This document shows, one piece after another, positions 1 to 8,370 of a DNA stretch of 39,195 nucleotides. This DNA comes from Planctomycetaceae bacterium (GTDB lineage Bacteria; Planctomycetota; Planctomycetia; Pirellulales; Thermoguttaceae). The stretch covers positions 1-39,195 of the forward strand of contig JAIRYX010000340.1 of the NCBI GenBank assembly GCA_031267635.1, written 5' to 3'. The notes under the pieces are model-generated. The model was not told the DNA's origin. It searched no databases and was given only the letters and a program-made list of their open reading frames with translations. A program made the position numbers and the translations under genes. Positions within the stretch are counted from its first letter, which is position 1. The number at the start of each line of letters is the position of its first letter.

Positions 1-4
1 TATT

Positions 5-574
5 ATGGGAATACGTTTTTATTGTCCGAATGGTCACAAGTTGAACGTCAAGTCGCATTTAGCGGGAAGACGCGGGATTTGTCCGTATTGCGGGACAAAG
101 TTATTGATTCCGCTCAAGAGTACGCGACCGAGTACCAAAGAGGAAAATGCAAAAAAACAGGGAATTCCAGCAAATAGCGGCGGAAATCTGAATGCGTTTC
201 CCGTCTTTTTTGACGATCAAGAGCACAACGTTAAAAACGCAACTCCTGAATTGCAAAACATTGATTTTGTTGCAATCGACGGCAACGAAAACGATAGTCA
301 GAACGCTAAAGCTGCCGCGAATCAATCGGAAATTGCAAAATCTATGTTCGAGGCGGCGCTAGATGATCCAAACGCGGTTTGGTATGTGCAATTTCCCGAC
401 GGACAACGTTTCGGACCGGCAACGTCGCCAATCATCAAGACATGGATTGCCGAAAAACGTATCAGTCCGAGTATGCTTGTTTGGCGTGAGGGCTGGAAAG
501 ATTGGGCGGAAGCAGGAATCACGTTTCCCGAAGTGAATCAAATGTTCGCTCCGAAAAGTCCGCCGGAAAAATAA
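5..574 (+). CDS. Zinc-ribbon / GYF_2-domain protein
   Basis: A 189-residue protein of unknown function with two small domains. Residues 7-30 carry a zinc ribbon with cysteine pairs CPNGH and CPYCG, the pattern that opens many planctomycete proteins (MGIRFxCPNGHKLNVK). Residues about 125-180 match a GYF_2/DUF4339 domain: WYVQFPDGQRFGP, then a Trp-rich end (LVWREGWKDWAEAG). The middle is low-complexity and rich in Asn. No signal peptide or membrane segment is seen, so it is probably cytoplasmic. GYF-like domains usually bind proline-rich or regulatory partners, but no partner is visible. The zinc ribbon starts right after the first Met, which supports this start although only four bases precede it in the window. 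It converges on thiS. Confidence 0.85.
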   Translation: MGIRFYCPNGHKLNVKSHLAGRRGICPYCGTKLLIPLKSTRPSTKEENAKKQGIPANSGGNLNAFPVFFDDQEHNVKNATPELQNIDFVAIDGNENDSQNAKAAANQSEIAKSMFEAALDDPNAVWYVQFPDGQRFGPATSPIIKTWIAEKRISPSMLVWREGWKDWAEAGITFPEVNQMFAPKSPPEK

Positions 575-644
575 ACGGTTCAACGCTTTCGCCCACTCTT
601 CCTTTGTTTCGACCGCCGCTGATGTTTCAATCACCGTTGCTGTT

Positions 645-893
645 TCAACCGCCGCCGACCAGCGTAACGATTTCGAGCGAATCGCCGTTTTCGAGCGTTG
701 TTTCGGCGTATTGGCGAAACGGAACGATCATCAAATTACGTTCCACCGCCACCGGTTTTCCTTTTAGCTCCATTGTTTCAAGCAATTGTAACACCGTGAT
801 TGACGCGTCAACTTGTCGTTTTTCACCATTAATTGTCAATTGAATTGACGAAAATTCTGTCTTGTCTTGATCAGTCATTGAATTTAGGGGCAT
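645..893 (-). CDS. thiS: Sulfur carrier protein ThiS
   Basis: ThiS is a small ubiquitin-fold protein that, after adenylation and thiocarboxylation of its C-terminal Gly-Gly, gives sulfur to thiazole synthase (ThiG) in thiamine synthesis. The ORF ends in VTLVGGG followed by a stop, the required tail. Before it are a beta-grasp start (SIQLTINGEKRQVD), a helix (TVLQLLETMEL) and a typical core (KPVAVERNLMIVPF). The coordinates use the Met of MPLNSMTDQ (about 82 residues). A start five codons later is equally possible, and neither has a clear ribosome binding site; a longer TTG start at 983 is less likely. No thiG, thiF or TPP riboswitch motif lies nearby, so it sits apart from the rest of its pathway. 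It follows the dihaem/SUMF1 gene on the same strand, beyond a likely terminator. Confidence 0.85.
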   Translation of the reverse strand: MPLNSMTDQDKTEFSSIQLTINGEKRQVDASITVLQLLETMELKGKPVAVERNLMIVPFRQYAETTLENGDSLEIVTLVGGG

Positions 894-985
894 CGTTTCA
901 TTTTTCTGTAACAAACGCTTTATTTCTTTGCGAATTGAGCGGTTACCAAATGATTTATAAAAATAAAATTCATTCAAAAACAAAT

Positions 986-1012
986 GAGCGTATTTTCTTT
1001 CTCAATACGCCC
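986..1012 (-). terminator. Hairpin after the dihaem/SUMF1 gene
   Basis: The arms GCGTATT (988-994) and AATACGC (1004-1010) form a 7-bp stem with a 9-base loop. On the minus strand they are followed by a T-rich stretch (ATTTGTTTTTG). The site lies just past the stop of the large minus-strand gene and before thiS, so it probably limits read-through into thiS. Confidence 0.5.
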
Positions 1013-1045
1013 ATTGTTGGTTATCGGCTTTACGCGGTGTTGTTC

Positions 1046-4000
1046 TTATTCTTCCGCAATAACGCGGAAACCGACGATATAAACCTTTTGAAACGGTTCA
1101 TAGTAATAGCGTGTCGAAGAGCCGGTCGCTTTCGGACGTTCCATCCAACTGCCGCCGCGAGCGATTTTTCGCTCTTTAAGCGAACCGTTGTTGCGTCCAT
1201 CGTTGTCTTTGTACGGATACGGTTTCGCGTCGGAACGTGTCCATTCGCCGTTGTTACCGATCATATCGTATAATCCCCAAGCGTTGGGAGCGCATTGCGC
1301 AACATAATCCACCGTAAAATGATTGTCAACAAATCGGTCGTCGCGTAACGGGAAGACGCTTTTTTCATTGTACGGGTTTCTCACATGAATCGTCGCACCG
1401 TTTTCCCATTGCGAATAAAGATACCGGCGCGACGCGTCGGCAAGATTCGCGTACTTTGAGAAATCAGCATTAACGTCCCCGAAATAAAATTGAGTATCGC
1501 TCCCGCTTCGCGCCGCCCATTCCCATTGAGCTTCGGTCGGCAGTTGAATTTTCAAACCGGTTTTTTGACCGAGCCAATCACAAAATTGATTCGCTTCAAT
1601 CCACGAAACACGTCCGACCGGCTGTTCGGGATGGTTCGCAATATAACCCGGCGTGACATGATCTTTGCCGTGTTCGCTGTGATAACGTGTATCGTGCTTC
1701 GGATCAAATAACTCATATTGCGCGTTCGTTACTTCAGTCGCGCCGATCCAGAACGGCTTTTCAATTTTGACAACCGCACGCGGATGTTCGTCGGGGAAAC
1801 CGTTTTGGTTGCCCATCACAAATTCGCCTGCCGGAATGTGCCGTAATTTCAGCGTGATTCCTTTACCGAGTTCCACCGTTTTTTCAACCGCGCCGAGTTG
1901 CTTTTGCAATTCCGCCGCAACTTCGGGAGAGAACGGGAAATTCTTTGCCGTCAATTTGTCCGGTTCCGGTTTGATATATTTTTCCGGTTTCACAAATTCC
2001 ACTGGTTTTTGTTGTATGGTAACTAACGCTTCGTCATACTCGTTTTCGGGATTATCGTCGATGTTCGCATACAGCTTCGACAATTCGATTCGGCGTTTTT
2101 CCTGATTCTTGTTTTGCCATTTGCCGCGCCACGGCGCGTTCAAATCAATCCAGCAATAAATCCGGTCCCACGCTTCGGCGTCAAGTTCGACGTTATAATG
2201 TCCGCGTTCCAATAGTTGCACTAACTCGCTGGTCGAGGCGTGATATTCATACGGCTCTAAAACGTCCATATCGGTTTCCGGTCCCGGACGATTGATAAAG
2301 GGATGAATGTTGTCGTATGCTTTTCGAGCGTCGGCAAACGACGGACGCGGAACAGGTTTCTCCGAACCGTCGTGACATTCGATACAATATTTCTTTACGA
2401 CCGGCTCGTACACTTCCGCCTGAAACGCCACCGGACGGACTTCGCCATACCAAGGCGTAATCGGTTTCGGCGATTTGACCGCCGCCGTTGCATAAGACGC
2501 GGGAGTGACGTTCGTTTGATTTTCATGGCATCCGACACACGCAACATTCTCGCCGGGCATTCCGACAAACCACGAGCGGAACAACTGAACGGCGCGTCCT
2601 TTTTCGTCCAACGGCTGAATCGAAACAGGCGTGTTTGCCGGAATGACAAACGACGCGCTGCCGTCCGGCTCGACATTCACTGTTCCTAAAATCCGTTTAA
2701 TGTCCCAACTGCTTTCCACGCCGACCGATTCATGTCCGCCGCTTCCCCAATAGCCGAAATGATAAGAGAAAACGCGAAGTTGTTTCACTGTTCCGCGCGG
2801 CACGCCTTTTAATCCGACACCTTCATAAATGTCGGTCACAAACACATTCGCCGTTTTGGAGTTGAGATCAATCCGGTCTGCTAAAACCGGCGGTTTCGCG
2901 GGTGGAACGGCGGGAAGCGGCTCAAAAAATCCTTTTCCTTTTTCAAGATAAATCGGAGTCAGATTGTCGAAACGATCCACAAGATAAACGCCGTAAGTTC
3001 CGCCGTCGCCGGAAATATTGAGATTGCAAATAAAATAATTTTTGTTAAGCGGAAAAGGATAAACGAAATTGTATTTCATTCCTTCGCCTTGCGTATCTCG
3101 AACATTCCCCACGACGTCTTTGCCGTATCCCGGAATTTCCTGCACGAAACCGGTAACTTCGGCAGGATAAACTTCGGTTGGAATGTCAATGAAGCCGCGT
3201 TCTTGTCCCCATAATTTCGATTCGGGACGATAACGGAACGGATACTTGTGTCCGAGCGACGGATCAATAATACAAAGCCGTCCGGTTTCCGAACGCCCGT
3301 GATGTCCGCCGACGATTCCGACAATTTCTGAACTGTCGGGAACAGGGCGGGCATGTTTGAACGCGGTCGGAAAGTAGGAACCGCTTCCATATAATTCCAT
3401 TTGATTCGTTCCATCAGGATTCATCGTGAACAAAATGCGGCTGAAATAGTGCATAATGTCCGAGTATTCCCATCGCAAATACATCACACGACCATTAGGA
3501 AGCATCGTCGGATGCCAATCGCTGTCTTGCTCAAACGTCAACTGACGCACCTGTTTCGTTTTCGTATTGACGCGATAAAGCAACGCCATCGGACGTCCGC
3601 CGTTTTCACAGGGAAGTCCTTGCATACACGCGGTCGAATCGGTGATAATATCGTCGCCGTCGGGAAGATAACAAGCATCAAAGAAATCCACATCCGGCTG
3701 ATCGTCCGGCGTTAATTGTTTGAAACCGGTACCGTCGAGGTTGACTTCATAAATTCCCCACCGGTTATTTCCGTTCGGAGCGTTGCTGACGGACGAGAAC
3801 AATACTTTTTTCGCGTCCCAGTACAAATCAATGTCGCGGATAGGTCGTCCGTTTTCCGGCTTAAAAACCGGCTGAAATTTCGCCTCGCCGCGTAAATCCG
3901 AAAGCACTCCCAACTCGTGATCCCAACCGTCGCGCCGCATATCGTCGTGAACATGTGCGTTAAGTCCCGGAGCCGCCAAATGCGATGCGCGGACGACAAC

Positions 4001-4396
4001 CAATTTGTCAAAATCAAGCAACGGATTTGCCAACAACGCTTTTCGACGAAACGCGGCAAATTCGTCCTGTAACGCTTTGTCGTCCGGTTTTTCAGCGAGA
4101 CGTTTTTCAAATTCGTCCAATTTTTTGAGATTTTCCTGACCGTCAGGATATTGTTCTCCGAACGTCACAATCATGTCGTTCAACGCACGACGTACCGATT
4201 CAATCGTGTTGATCGGACGGTCATTATTGTTGTAATTGCGATTTTGTCCGATTTTCGTAACAGGGTGAAGCGGATCGGTTTCCAGTGTCGCCCCTTTTTG
4301 GGGGGCAACGTCCGCCGCCAAAACGATCCCGCTGTAATTCCAGCAAAGCGACAGCAAAAGAAACGCCCCAACTTTTTTGTTGAGAAAGATACTCAC
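1046..4396 (-). CDS. Secreted HzsA-like dihaem protein fused to a SUMF1/FGE-type domain
   Basis: A 1116-residue exported protein. Residues 1-27 are a Sec signal peptide ending near VLAAD. Residues about 190-480 read as a beta-propeller with PD40/TolB-like repeats (IYEVNLDGTGFKQLTPDD; ILFTMNPDGTNQMELYG), resembling the middle region of hydrazine synthase alpha and the wider 'HzsA-related' proteins of planctomycetes. Two c-type haem sites follow: CVGCH at 620-624 and CIECH at 671-675. Residues about 853-1113 form a SUMF1 (formylglycine-generating-enzyme-like) domain with IPAGEFVMG, PVGRVSWIEANQFCDWL, LPTEAQWEWAAR and RGGSW. The paired catalytic cysteines of true FGE after RGGS are absent (RGGSWMERPKATGSS), so FGE activity is unlikely. 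The start is GTG with TTGGAGG six bases upstream. A role in periplasmic redox or surface chemistry is inference; hydrazine synthesis is not claimed because the other Hzs subunits are absent here. Confidence 0.85.
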   Translation of the reverse strand: MSIFLNKKVGAFLLLSLCWNYSGIVLAADVAPQKGATLETDPLHPVTKIGQNRNYNNNDRPINTIESVRRALNDMIVTFGEQYPDGQENLKKLDEFEKRLAEKPDDKALQDEFAAFRRKALLANPLLDFDKLVVVRASHLAAPGLNAHVHDDMRRDGWDHELGVLSDLRGEAKFQPVFKPENGRPIRDIDLYWDAKKVLFSSVSNAPNGNNRWGIYEVNLDGTGFKQLTPDDQPDVDFFDACYLPDGDDIITDSTACMQGLPCENGGRPMALLYRVNTKTKQVRQLTFEQDSDWHPTMLPNGRVMYLRWEYSDIMHYFSRILFTMNPDGTNQMELYGSGSYFPTAFKHARPVPDSSEIVGIVGGHHGRSETGRLCIIDPSLGHKYPFRYRPESKLWGQERGFIDIPTEVYPAEVTGFVQEIPGYGKDVVGNVRDTQGEGMKYNFVYPFPLNKNYFICNLNISGDGGTYGVYLVDRFDNLTPIYLEKGKGFFEPLPAVPPAKPPVLADRIDLNSKTANVFVTDIYEGVGLKGVPRGTVKQLRVFSYHFGYWGSGGHESVGVESSWDIKRILGTVNVEPDGSASFVIPANTPVSIQPLDEKGRAVQLFRSWFVGMPGENVACVGCHENQTNVTPASYATAAVKSPKPITPWYGEVRPVAFQAEVYEPVVKKYCIECHDGSEKPVPRPSFADARKAYDNIHPFINRPGPETDMDVLEPYEYHASTSELVQLLERGHYNVELDAEAWDRIYCWIDLNAPWRGKWQNKNQEKRRIELSKLYANIDDNPENEYDEALVTIQQKPVEFVKPEKYIKPEPDKLTAKNFPFSPEVAAELQKQLGAVEKTVELGKGITLKLRHIPAGEFVMGNQNGFPDEHPRAVVKIEKPFWIGATEVTNAQYELFDPKHDTRYHSEHGKDHVTPGYIANHPEQPVGRVSWIEANQFCDWLGQKTGLKIQLPTEAQWEWAARSGSDTQFYFGDVNADFSKYANLADASRRYLYSQWENGATIHVRNPYNEKSVFPLRDDRFVDNHFTVDYVAQCAPNAWGLYDMIGNNGEWTRSDAKPYPYKDNDGRNNGSLKERKIARGGSWMERPKATGSSTRYYYEPFQKVYIVGFRVIAEE

Positions 4397-4615
4397 GTTT
4401 TACCTCCAAGTGATTGAAAGGAGAATTGTTTTAGGTGTCAAATGGTTTTTCCAATACATCCCATTATAGACTAAATTTGACAAAAAAATATACCATATTT
4501 CACTTCTCCCACTTGAAATTGCGTCTTTCCCGATTGTGTTGACCGTTCACGCCCCCAAAGCCCCTCATGTCCTAATACCTGCTTGCGCATACATTTTTTG
4601 CATACCTTCCTCCTC

Positions 4616-4670
4616 TAGTACAAAAGTCACGCAATTTCACTTGACATTTTTCAACGTAAAATACCTAAAT
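4616..4670. repeat. Interspersed repeat (ACTTGACATTTTTCAACG family)
   Basis: The stretch containing GTCACGCAATTTCACTTGAC and CATTTTTCAACGTAAAAT recurs in inverted orientation at about 26410-26470 and in part at 29327-29360. It lies in the 516-base spacer between the PDZ gene and the dihaem gene; no ORF is supported there. Confidence 0.6.
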
Positions 4671-4678
4671 TTGACATT

Positions 4679-4768
4679 AGGGAACTTCTAAAAACCCCTC
4701 CCTAATATCAACAAGTCCTTATTTTTCAATGGTAGAATTTGTTGAAAGTGGTTTTTTAGAAGTTCTCA
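4679..4768. repeat. 90-bp inverted-repeat element with TTTTTAGAAGTTCCC ends
   Basis: The left arm AGGGAACTTCTAAAAACC and right arm GGTTTTTTAGAAGTTCTC are near-perfect inverse copies about 18 bases long, with a further inner match (TCAACAA/TTGTTGA). Single copies of the end motif recur near 28996, 31683 and 33980. It looks like a tiny non-autonomous element or a folded RNA hairpin. Confidence 0.65.
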
Positions 4769-4912
4769 ACTGTATTTTCAAAAACACCATATCGTAAAAT
4801 ACGACGCTTACGAAAACGGCAGACAAGAACAAAATTCCTATCTGCCGTGTAATTATTTGTGAAATTCTTTTCACGCTTCCGGTTTTACCATCATTTTTCC
4901 GATTTTCCAGTT

Positions 4913-5938
4913 TTATCTGAAATGGTCTTCGGAAGGAGTGTTGCCGGAGATGGTGACGGAAAATGTTAAACGACGTCCGCTTTTCATTTGTTCGGAAATC
5001 CAATCGCCGACATTTTTGTCGCCGATGCTGTTTTTCAGCATCTCCGCAACATCTTTTTGAACGTTTTCCGGCAAGTCGGAAAATTGCGACACCGACCACG
5101 TTTGTCCATTTTTCCTCACGGTCAATGTTCCACTGCCATTGCCTTCGGCGCCTGGCTCAATGGAAATTTGCATCGTTGTTGTGTTGGACGCATTAGGACT
5201 AGCTCGGAATATGTCTTTTCTATCACGAAATTTTTTTATGTTACCATCCGGCGTTGCAAGTTGCGGCATCTGTTTTTGCATTTGCTCAATCATTTGCCGA
5301 AATTCTTCCGGGATATTGCTGGTAGTGTTACCGTTCTTTTCAAACGGACCAAACTGCTCGATAATCACGCCGGGATGAACCGAATTAAACGAGCGTTGTT
5401 GTTGCTGTGGCAAGCTGGACGATTTTGCGTTATCGGGACGCTTTGCCGGCGTGAGTTTCAATTCTTCCGGTTTACTTTTGCGGATAATCGCAAGCGTCAA
5501 TTCTTTGTCTTTGGTTTCTTCGACTTTTTTCACAATGTCGCCGACATTGTTTACCGGCGTGTCGTTGACTTTGAGAATCACATCGTATTGTTTTACACCC
5601 GCTTTGTCTGCCGGACTATCGGGAGCAACCCATTCGACGAGAACGCCTTCGTTTTCTTCAAGCCCCAAATGCGCCTGAAGCGGCGGCTGAATTTCACCGC
5701 CCTGAACGCCGATCCAATACTCAGAAACTTTCACTGGCGCACCAAACGGCAACACCGGGTTTTTGTGCGGAGTAGCTTGATCCTCTTTTTGCGGCGTATC
5801 CGGCGTTTGTTGTTCAACTGCCGGCGGTTCTTTGAGCGTGGTGACTTTGTCGCCATCGGCAAGCGCCATGCCGGATAATCCGGTCGCGGCTACCAAGCCC
5901 AAACTCAATAACATTTGACAAACATGTTTTCTTTGCAT
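4913..5938 (-). CDS. Exported PDZ-domain protein
   Basis: A 341-residue exported protein with one PDZ domain. Residues 1-27 form a signal peptide ending near GMALADG. Residues about 72-165 form the PDZ domain: YWIGVQ, then LVEWVAPDSPADKAGVKQYD and VNDTPVNNVGDIV. It resembles the substrate- or peptide-sensing PDZ domain of HtrA/DegP proteases, but no trypsin-like protease domain (no GNSGGP) is present. Residues 170-341 are Gln/Asn-rich with no recognised fold. AAGGAG lies about eight bases before the ATG. It is the third gene downstream of an ECF sigma factor and its anti-sigma factor (109-base gap), all on the minus strand, so it may be a target or sensor of that envelope-stress-like system. 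That link rests on position alone. Confidence 0.8.
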   Translation of the reverse strand: MQRKHVCQMLLSLGLVAATGLSGMALADGDKVTTLKEPPAVEQQTPDTPQKEDQATPHKNPVLPFGAPVKVSEYWIGVQGGEIQPPLQAHLGLEENEGVLVEWVAPDSPADKAGVKQYDVILKVNDTPVNNVGDIVKKVEETKDKELTLAIIRKSKPEELKLTPAKRPDNAKSSSLPQQQQRSFNSVHPGVIIEQFGPFEKNGNTTSNIPEEFRQMIEQMQKQMPQLATPDGNIKKFRDRKDIFRASPNASNTTTMQISIEPGAEGNGSGTLTVRKNGQTWSVSQFSDLPENVQKDVAEMLKNSIGDKNVGDWISEQMKSGRRLTFSVTISGNTPSEDHFR

Positions 5939-6047
5939 TTTTCAACTCCTTAAATTAAGTTGGATTGTTTTAATAACTTTTCAACTGCTGACGCTTCGTA
6001 TCTCTGGTTGTTTCGTGAACATTGCGTGTATCGCAGCTAACAAATCT

Positions 6048-6830
6048 TTACAACACACCATCGCCGCCATTGTATTTGACAATAATTTGGTCAACCGGAA
6101 TGACGGCATGACGGTTGTTTCCGACCGGCACGACAAGATTATGCCGGTTTACATCCACGTCGCCGCCGCGTTGAATAATACGCTGTAATTCGCGGTTGGA
6201 AATGGGCGGCGGTGAATTGAGGTATCGTCCTGCATCAATGTCGCTGGAACGATAACACGGAATTTGTGCCGCTTGCCATGAATCGTCCATCGACAACGTG
6301 ACATATTCCGGGTTTGGCATTTTTTGCGGCGTCACATTGGCGAATACCGGATTGATCGGATTCGCAAAATATGCCGGTTCATATTCGTTGTTAGGAAACA
6401 CCGCGTTGTTTTCATGGTTTTCTTGCGGCGTATTTTGAACGAATTCGCCTGTTTCCAACGGCGAAGTTTGTGAGTTTTTCCATTGATAAACGAACCATCC
6501 GCCCAAAATAAACGCCGCCAGCGATACGCAAACCGCTGTCGCCAACGTTTGCAACCAATGCCGTTTATTTTTTGATTGAGCCGTGTTATTCGATCGCGGC
6601 GGCATTGTTGAGTTAATCGGCGAAACCGTTTTTTGGCGAGCCGTTGTCCGTAATGCTTGCGAGAAAAGCTGGGCTTCCAAGAAGGTAACGGCACATTTTT
6701 TCCAACCGTCGGGAAGTTGATCTAATATGGTCAGAAGATTTTTGCGATCTTCTTCCGGCAATTCGCCGTCCACCAGCAAATCAAGCTGCTGTTGCAAAAA
6801 ATACGAGTTGTTTTCAACTGCCATGATCAT
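6048..6830 (-). CDS. Membrane anti-sigma factor (predicted)
   Basis: A 260-residue protein with an N-terminal cytoplasmic part, one membrane helix at about 93-115 (TLATAVCVSLAAFILGGWFV) and a C-terminal part outside. The N-terminus (LDLLVDGELPEEDRKNLL, then a Cys-containing helix GWKKCAVTFLEAQL) matches anti-sigma leaders commonly found beside planctomycete ECF sigma factors. The classical HxxxCxxC zinc anti-sigma motif is missing. It lies 88 bases after an ECF sigma gene on the same strand, and this pairing is the main support for the call. Either of two closely spaced ATGs (6830 or 6824) could be used, since GAGAAA lies just upstream of both. It would hold the sigma factor at the membrane until an envelope signal arrives. 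Confidence 0.7.
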   Translation of the reverse strand: MIMAVENNSYFLQQQLDLLVDGELPEEDRKNLLTILDQLPDGWKKCAVTFLEAQLFSQALRTTARQKTVSPINSTMPPRSNNTAQSKNKRHWLQTLATAVCVSLAAFILGGWFVYQWKNSQTSPLETGEFVQNTPQENHENNAVFPNNEYEPAYFANPINPVFANVTPQKMPNPEYVTLSMDDSWQAAQIPCYRSSDIDAGRYLNSPPPISNRELQRIIQRGGDVDVNRHNLVVPVGNNRHAVIPVDQIIVKYNGGDGVL

Positions 6831-6918
6831 TTTCTCACGACGATAAAATTTTATTTGTTTTTTTATCCACGAAATATTTTTAAAACATAAGTTCGATGAA
6901 TTTTACAAAATGATACCG

Positions 6919-7500
6919 TTAGATTTTTTCTAATATTTCGCGGAGACGTTGACGGGCGCGAAACAAACGCGACTGCACCGACGAAATCGTTACGCCGAGC
7001 GTTTCCGCCATTTCTTGATAACTCCAACCGTGAATATATTTCAGCAACAGCGCTTCGCGGTCGTCTTGGGACAGCGTGGTCATTGCCTGACGCACTTGTT
7101 CGTGACGTTCTTCCGCCAGCAAAAGTTCCAACGGGTTTTGTTCTGCCCGATGATACGAAACGGGCAGAACATGTTCCGTGTAACGCTCGACTAACTTTCG
7201 CCGCCGTCCCATCGTCCGGCGATACAACAACGATTGCCGCACCGCCAACTGATAAAGCCACGCTCCGATTCGCGTTACATCCTGCAACGGCGATTGCTGT
7301 TTAACTGCCGCTAATGAAACATTTTGCCAGATCTCATCAATCGCCGCATATTCTCCCGCTTGCGCGGCGATAACGCTTCGCAACCACGATTCGTTTTCAC
7401 GAAGTGCGAGTTCCCAATCAACTGCAACATTATTTCCTGGCGGCAATGTTTTTGATTTTTCTGTAATGTCTTGTCTTATTTCAACTTGCGGAACAGACAT
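6919..7500 (-). CDS. ECF-type RNA polymerase sigma-70 family factor
   Basis: A 193-residue sigma factor of the extracytoplasmic-function class. Residues about 30-105 are region 2 (AIDEIWQNVSLAAVK; IGAWLYQLAVRQSLLYRR) and residues about 135-190 are region 4, a helix-turn-helix (LSQDDREALLLKYIHGWSYQEMAETLGV..VQSRLFRARQRLRE). Regions 1 and 3 are absent, as expected for the class. It heads a minus-strand set with a membrane anti-sigma factor and an exported PDZ protein. No strong ribosome binding site precedes the ATG at 7500. Its promoter region faces the divergent sigma-54-type promoter about 200 bases away. Confidence 0.9.
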   Translation of the reverse strand: MSVPQVEIRQDITEKSKTLPPGNNVAVDWELALRENESWLRSVIAAQAGEYAAIDEIWQNVSLAAVKQQSPLQDVTRIGAWLYQLAVRQSLLYRRTMGRRRKLVERYTEHVLPVSYHRAEQNPLELLLAEERHEQVRQAMTTLSQDDREALLLKYIHGWSYQEMAETLGVTISSVQSRLFRARQRLREILEKI

Positions 7501-7696
7501 TGACTTTGTTTCACGTAGTAAATTGAATTTTGTTTCTTAAAAATATTTTCCTGCCGATTCCTGTTTTCCGTCGGCTAAAACATGTCATTTATTTTACGTT
7601 TAAGTAACCGGAAACATTGAAATGTTTTGAAAAAACAGAAAAATTCTAGTAGAATTTTCAGAACATTACGAAGTAACGTAAATTTTATAGGTTTTG

Positions 7697-7714
7697 CTTG
7701 GCACGGTTCTTGCA
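7697..7714 (+). promoter_or_regulatory. Sigma-54 (RpoN) -24/-12 promoter
   Basis: TTGGCACGGTTCTTGCA fully matches the sigma-54 consensus TGGCACGN4TTGCW with the correct 10-base GG-to-GC spacing. It reads rightwards. The first plus-strand genes downstream are the small leader ORF (8518) and a DUF1559 prepilin-like gene (8574), so a transcript would have an ~800-base leader full of repeats. Pilin genes are often RpoN-dependent, which fits, but the distance is large. Confidence 0.7.
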
Positions 7715-7742
7715 CAAAATATCTTTGTTTTCAACAAGATTA

Positions 7743-8152
7743 GTAACATTTCAATCGCTCAAACCACATACATCCGTACTGGGTAGTTACAGTCAATTTT
7801 CTGCTTATTTCACATTTTGGGGAGGGATTGATTTATAAAATACTGTAACGATTCAAGTGTCCAAACCCAATAAATCCGCACGACAACTGCGCGACTTCGT
7901 ACTACAGTCAATGTTGCCTAAAAATATTACTTGCCGCCCTTATTTATCAAATTTCCCTTAGTAGCCAACAAAGCCCCCAAACGCGCCCTTAATTCCCTAG
8001 TTCCCTTATTTTTTAGATGATAGATTGTTATCAAAAAAAATTGAACGAAACATAAGGGAATAAGGGCTGAAATAGCGACATTTTCCGGTAAAATTGACGG
8101 GAGTTACCCAGTTGCCTTGTGCGGGTTTATTGGGTTTGAACGACTGAATAGT
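7743..8152. repeat. MITE-like palindromic element, copy A
   Basis: An element of about 410 bases in the spacer before the first DUF1559 gene. The left end GTAACATTTCAATCGCTCAA and right end TTGAACGACTGAATAGTT are related inverted repeats. The core has GCCCTTATTTATCAA and CCCTTAGTAGCCAAC on the left and CATAAGGGAATAAGGGC on the right. A second inserted segment (7800-7905, with TTATTTCACATTTTGG) also occurs at 33793 and, inverted, at 30050-30080. No transposase is encoded. Confidence 0.7.
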
Positions 8153-8216
8153 TCTAGGATTTGTAATTATTCAATCGCCCAGCCAAATATACTACAACGA
8201 CTTTCAATTTATGTTT

Positions 8217-8288
8217 TCTCACAAAGGCACGGAGGCACACAAAATTTATTTTTTAGAATCCCTCGACGTCCTTGGCGTCTTTGTGAGA
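8217..8288. repeat. Inverted repeat of the ACAAAGGCACGGAGG type
   Basis: TCTCACAAAGGCACGGAGG (8217-8235) pairs imperfectly with CCTTGGCGTCTTTGTGAGA (8270-8288) around an AT-rich loop. Similar purine-rich intergenic hairpins occur in many bacterial genomes. It could fold in the long leader upstream of the DUF1559 gene. Confidence 0.55.
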
Positions 8289-8370
8289 CACAAATTTTAA
8301 AATGTGATGAGTATAAATCCGCACAAGGCAACTGAATCGTTACCAACATTGTATAAATCAATTATTTTCC

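Noticed and set aside
645..1045. TPP riboswitch before thiS
   Set aside because: The upstream minus-strand sequence lacks the conserved CTGAGA and ACCTGATC motifs.
1046..4396. Calling the dihaem protein a hydrazine synthase
   Set aside because: Only general HzsA-related likeness is seen; no HzsB/C or hydrazine dehydrogenase is nearby, and the fermentative gene set does not fit anammox.
4988..5878. 296-codon plus-strand ORF opposite the PDZ gene
   Set aside because: Antisense shadow; the minus-strand PDZ protein has a signal peptide, domain and ribosome binding site.
8117..8335. 72-codon ORF after the MITE-like copy A
   Set aside because: Composed of repeat end, hairpin repeat and spacer; no ribosome binding site.
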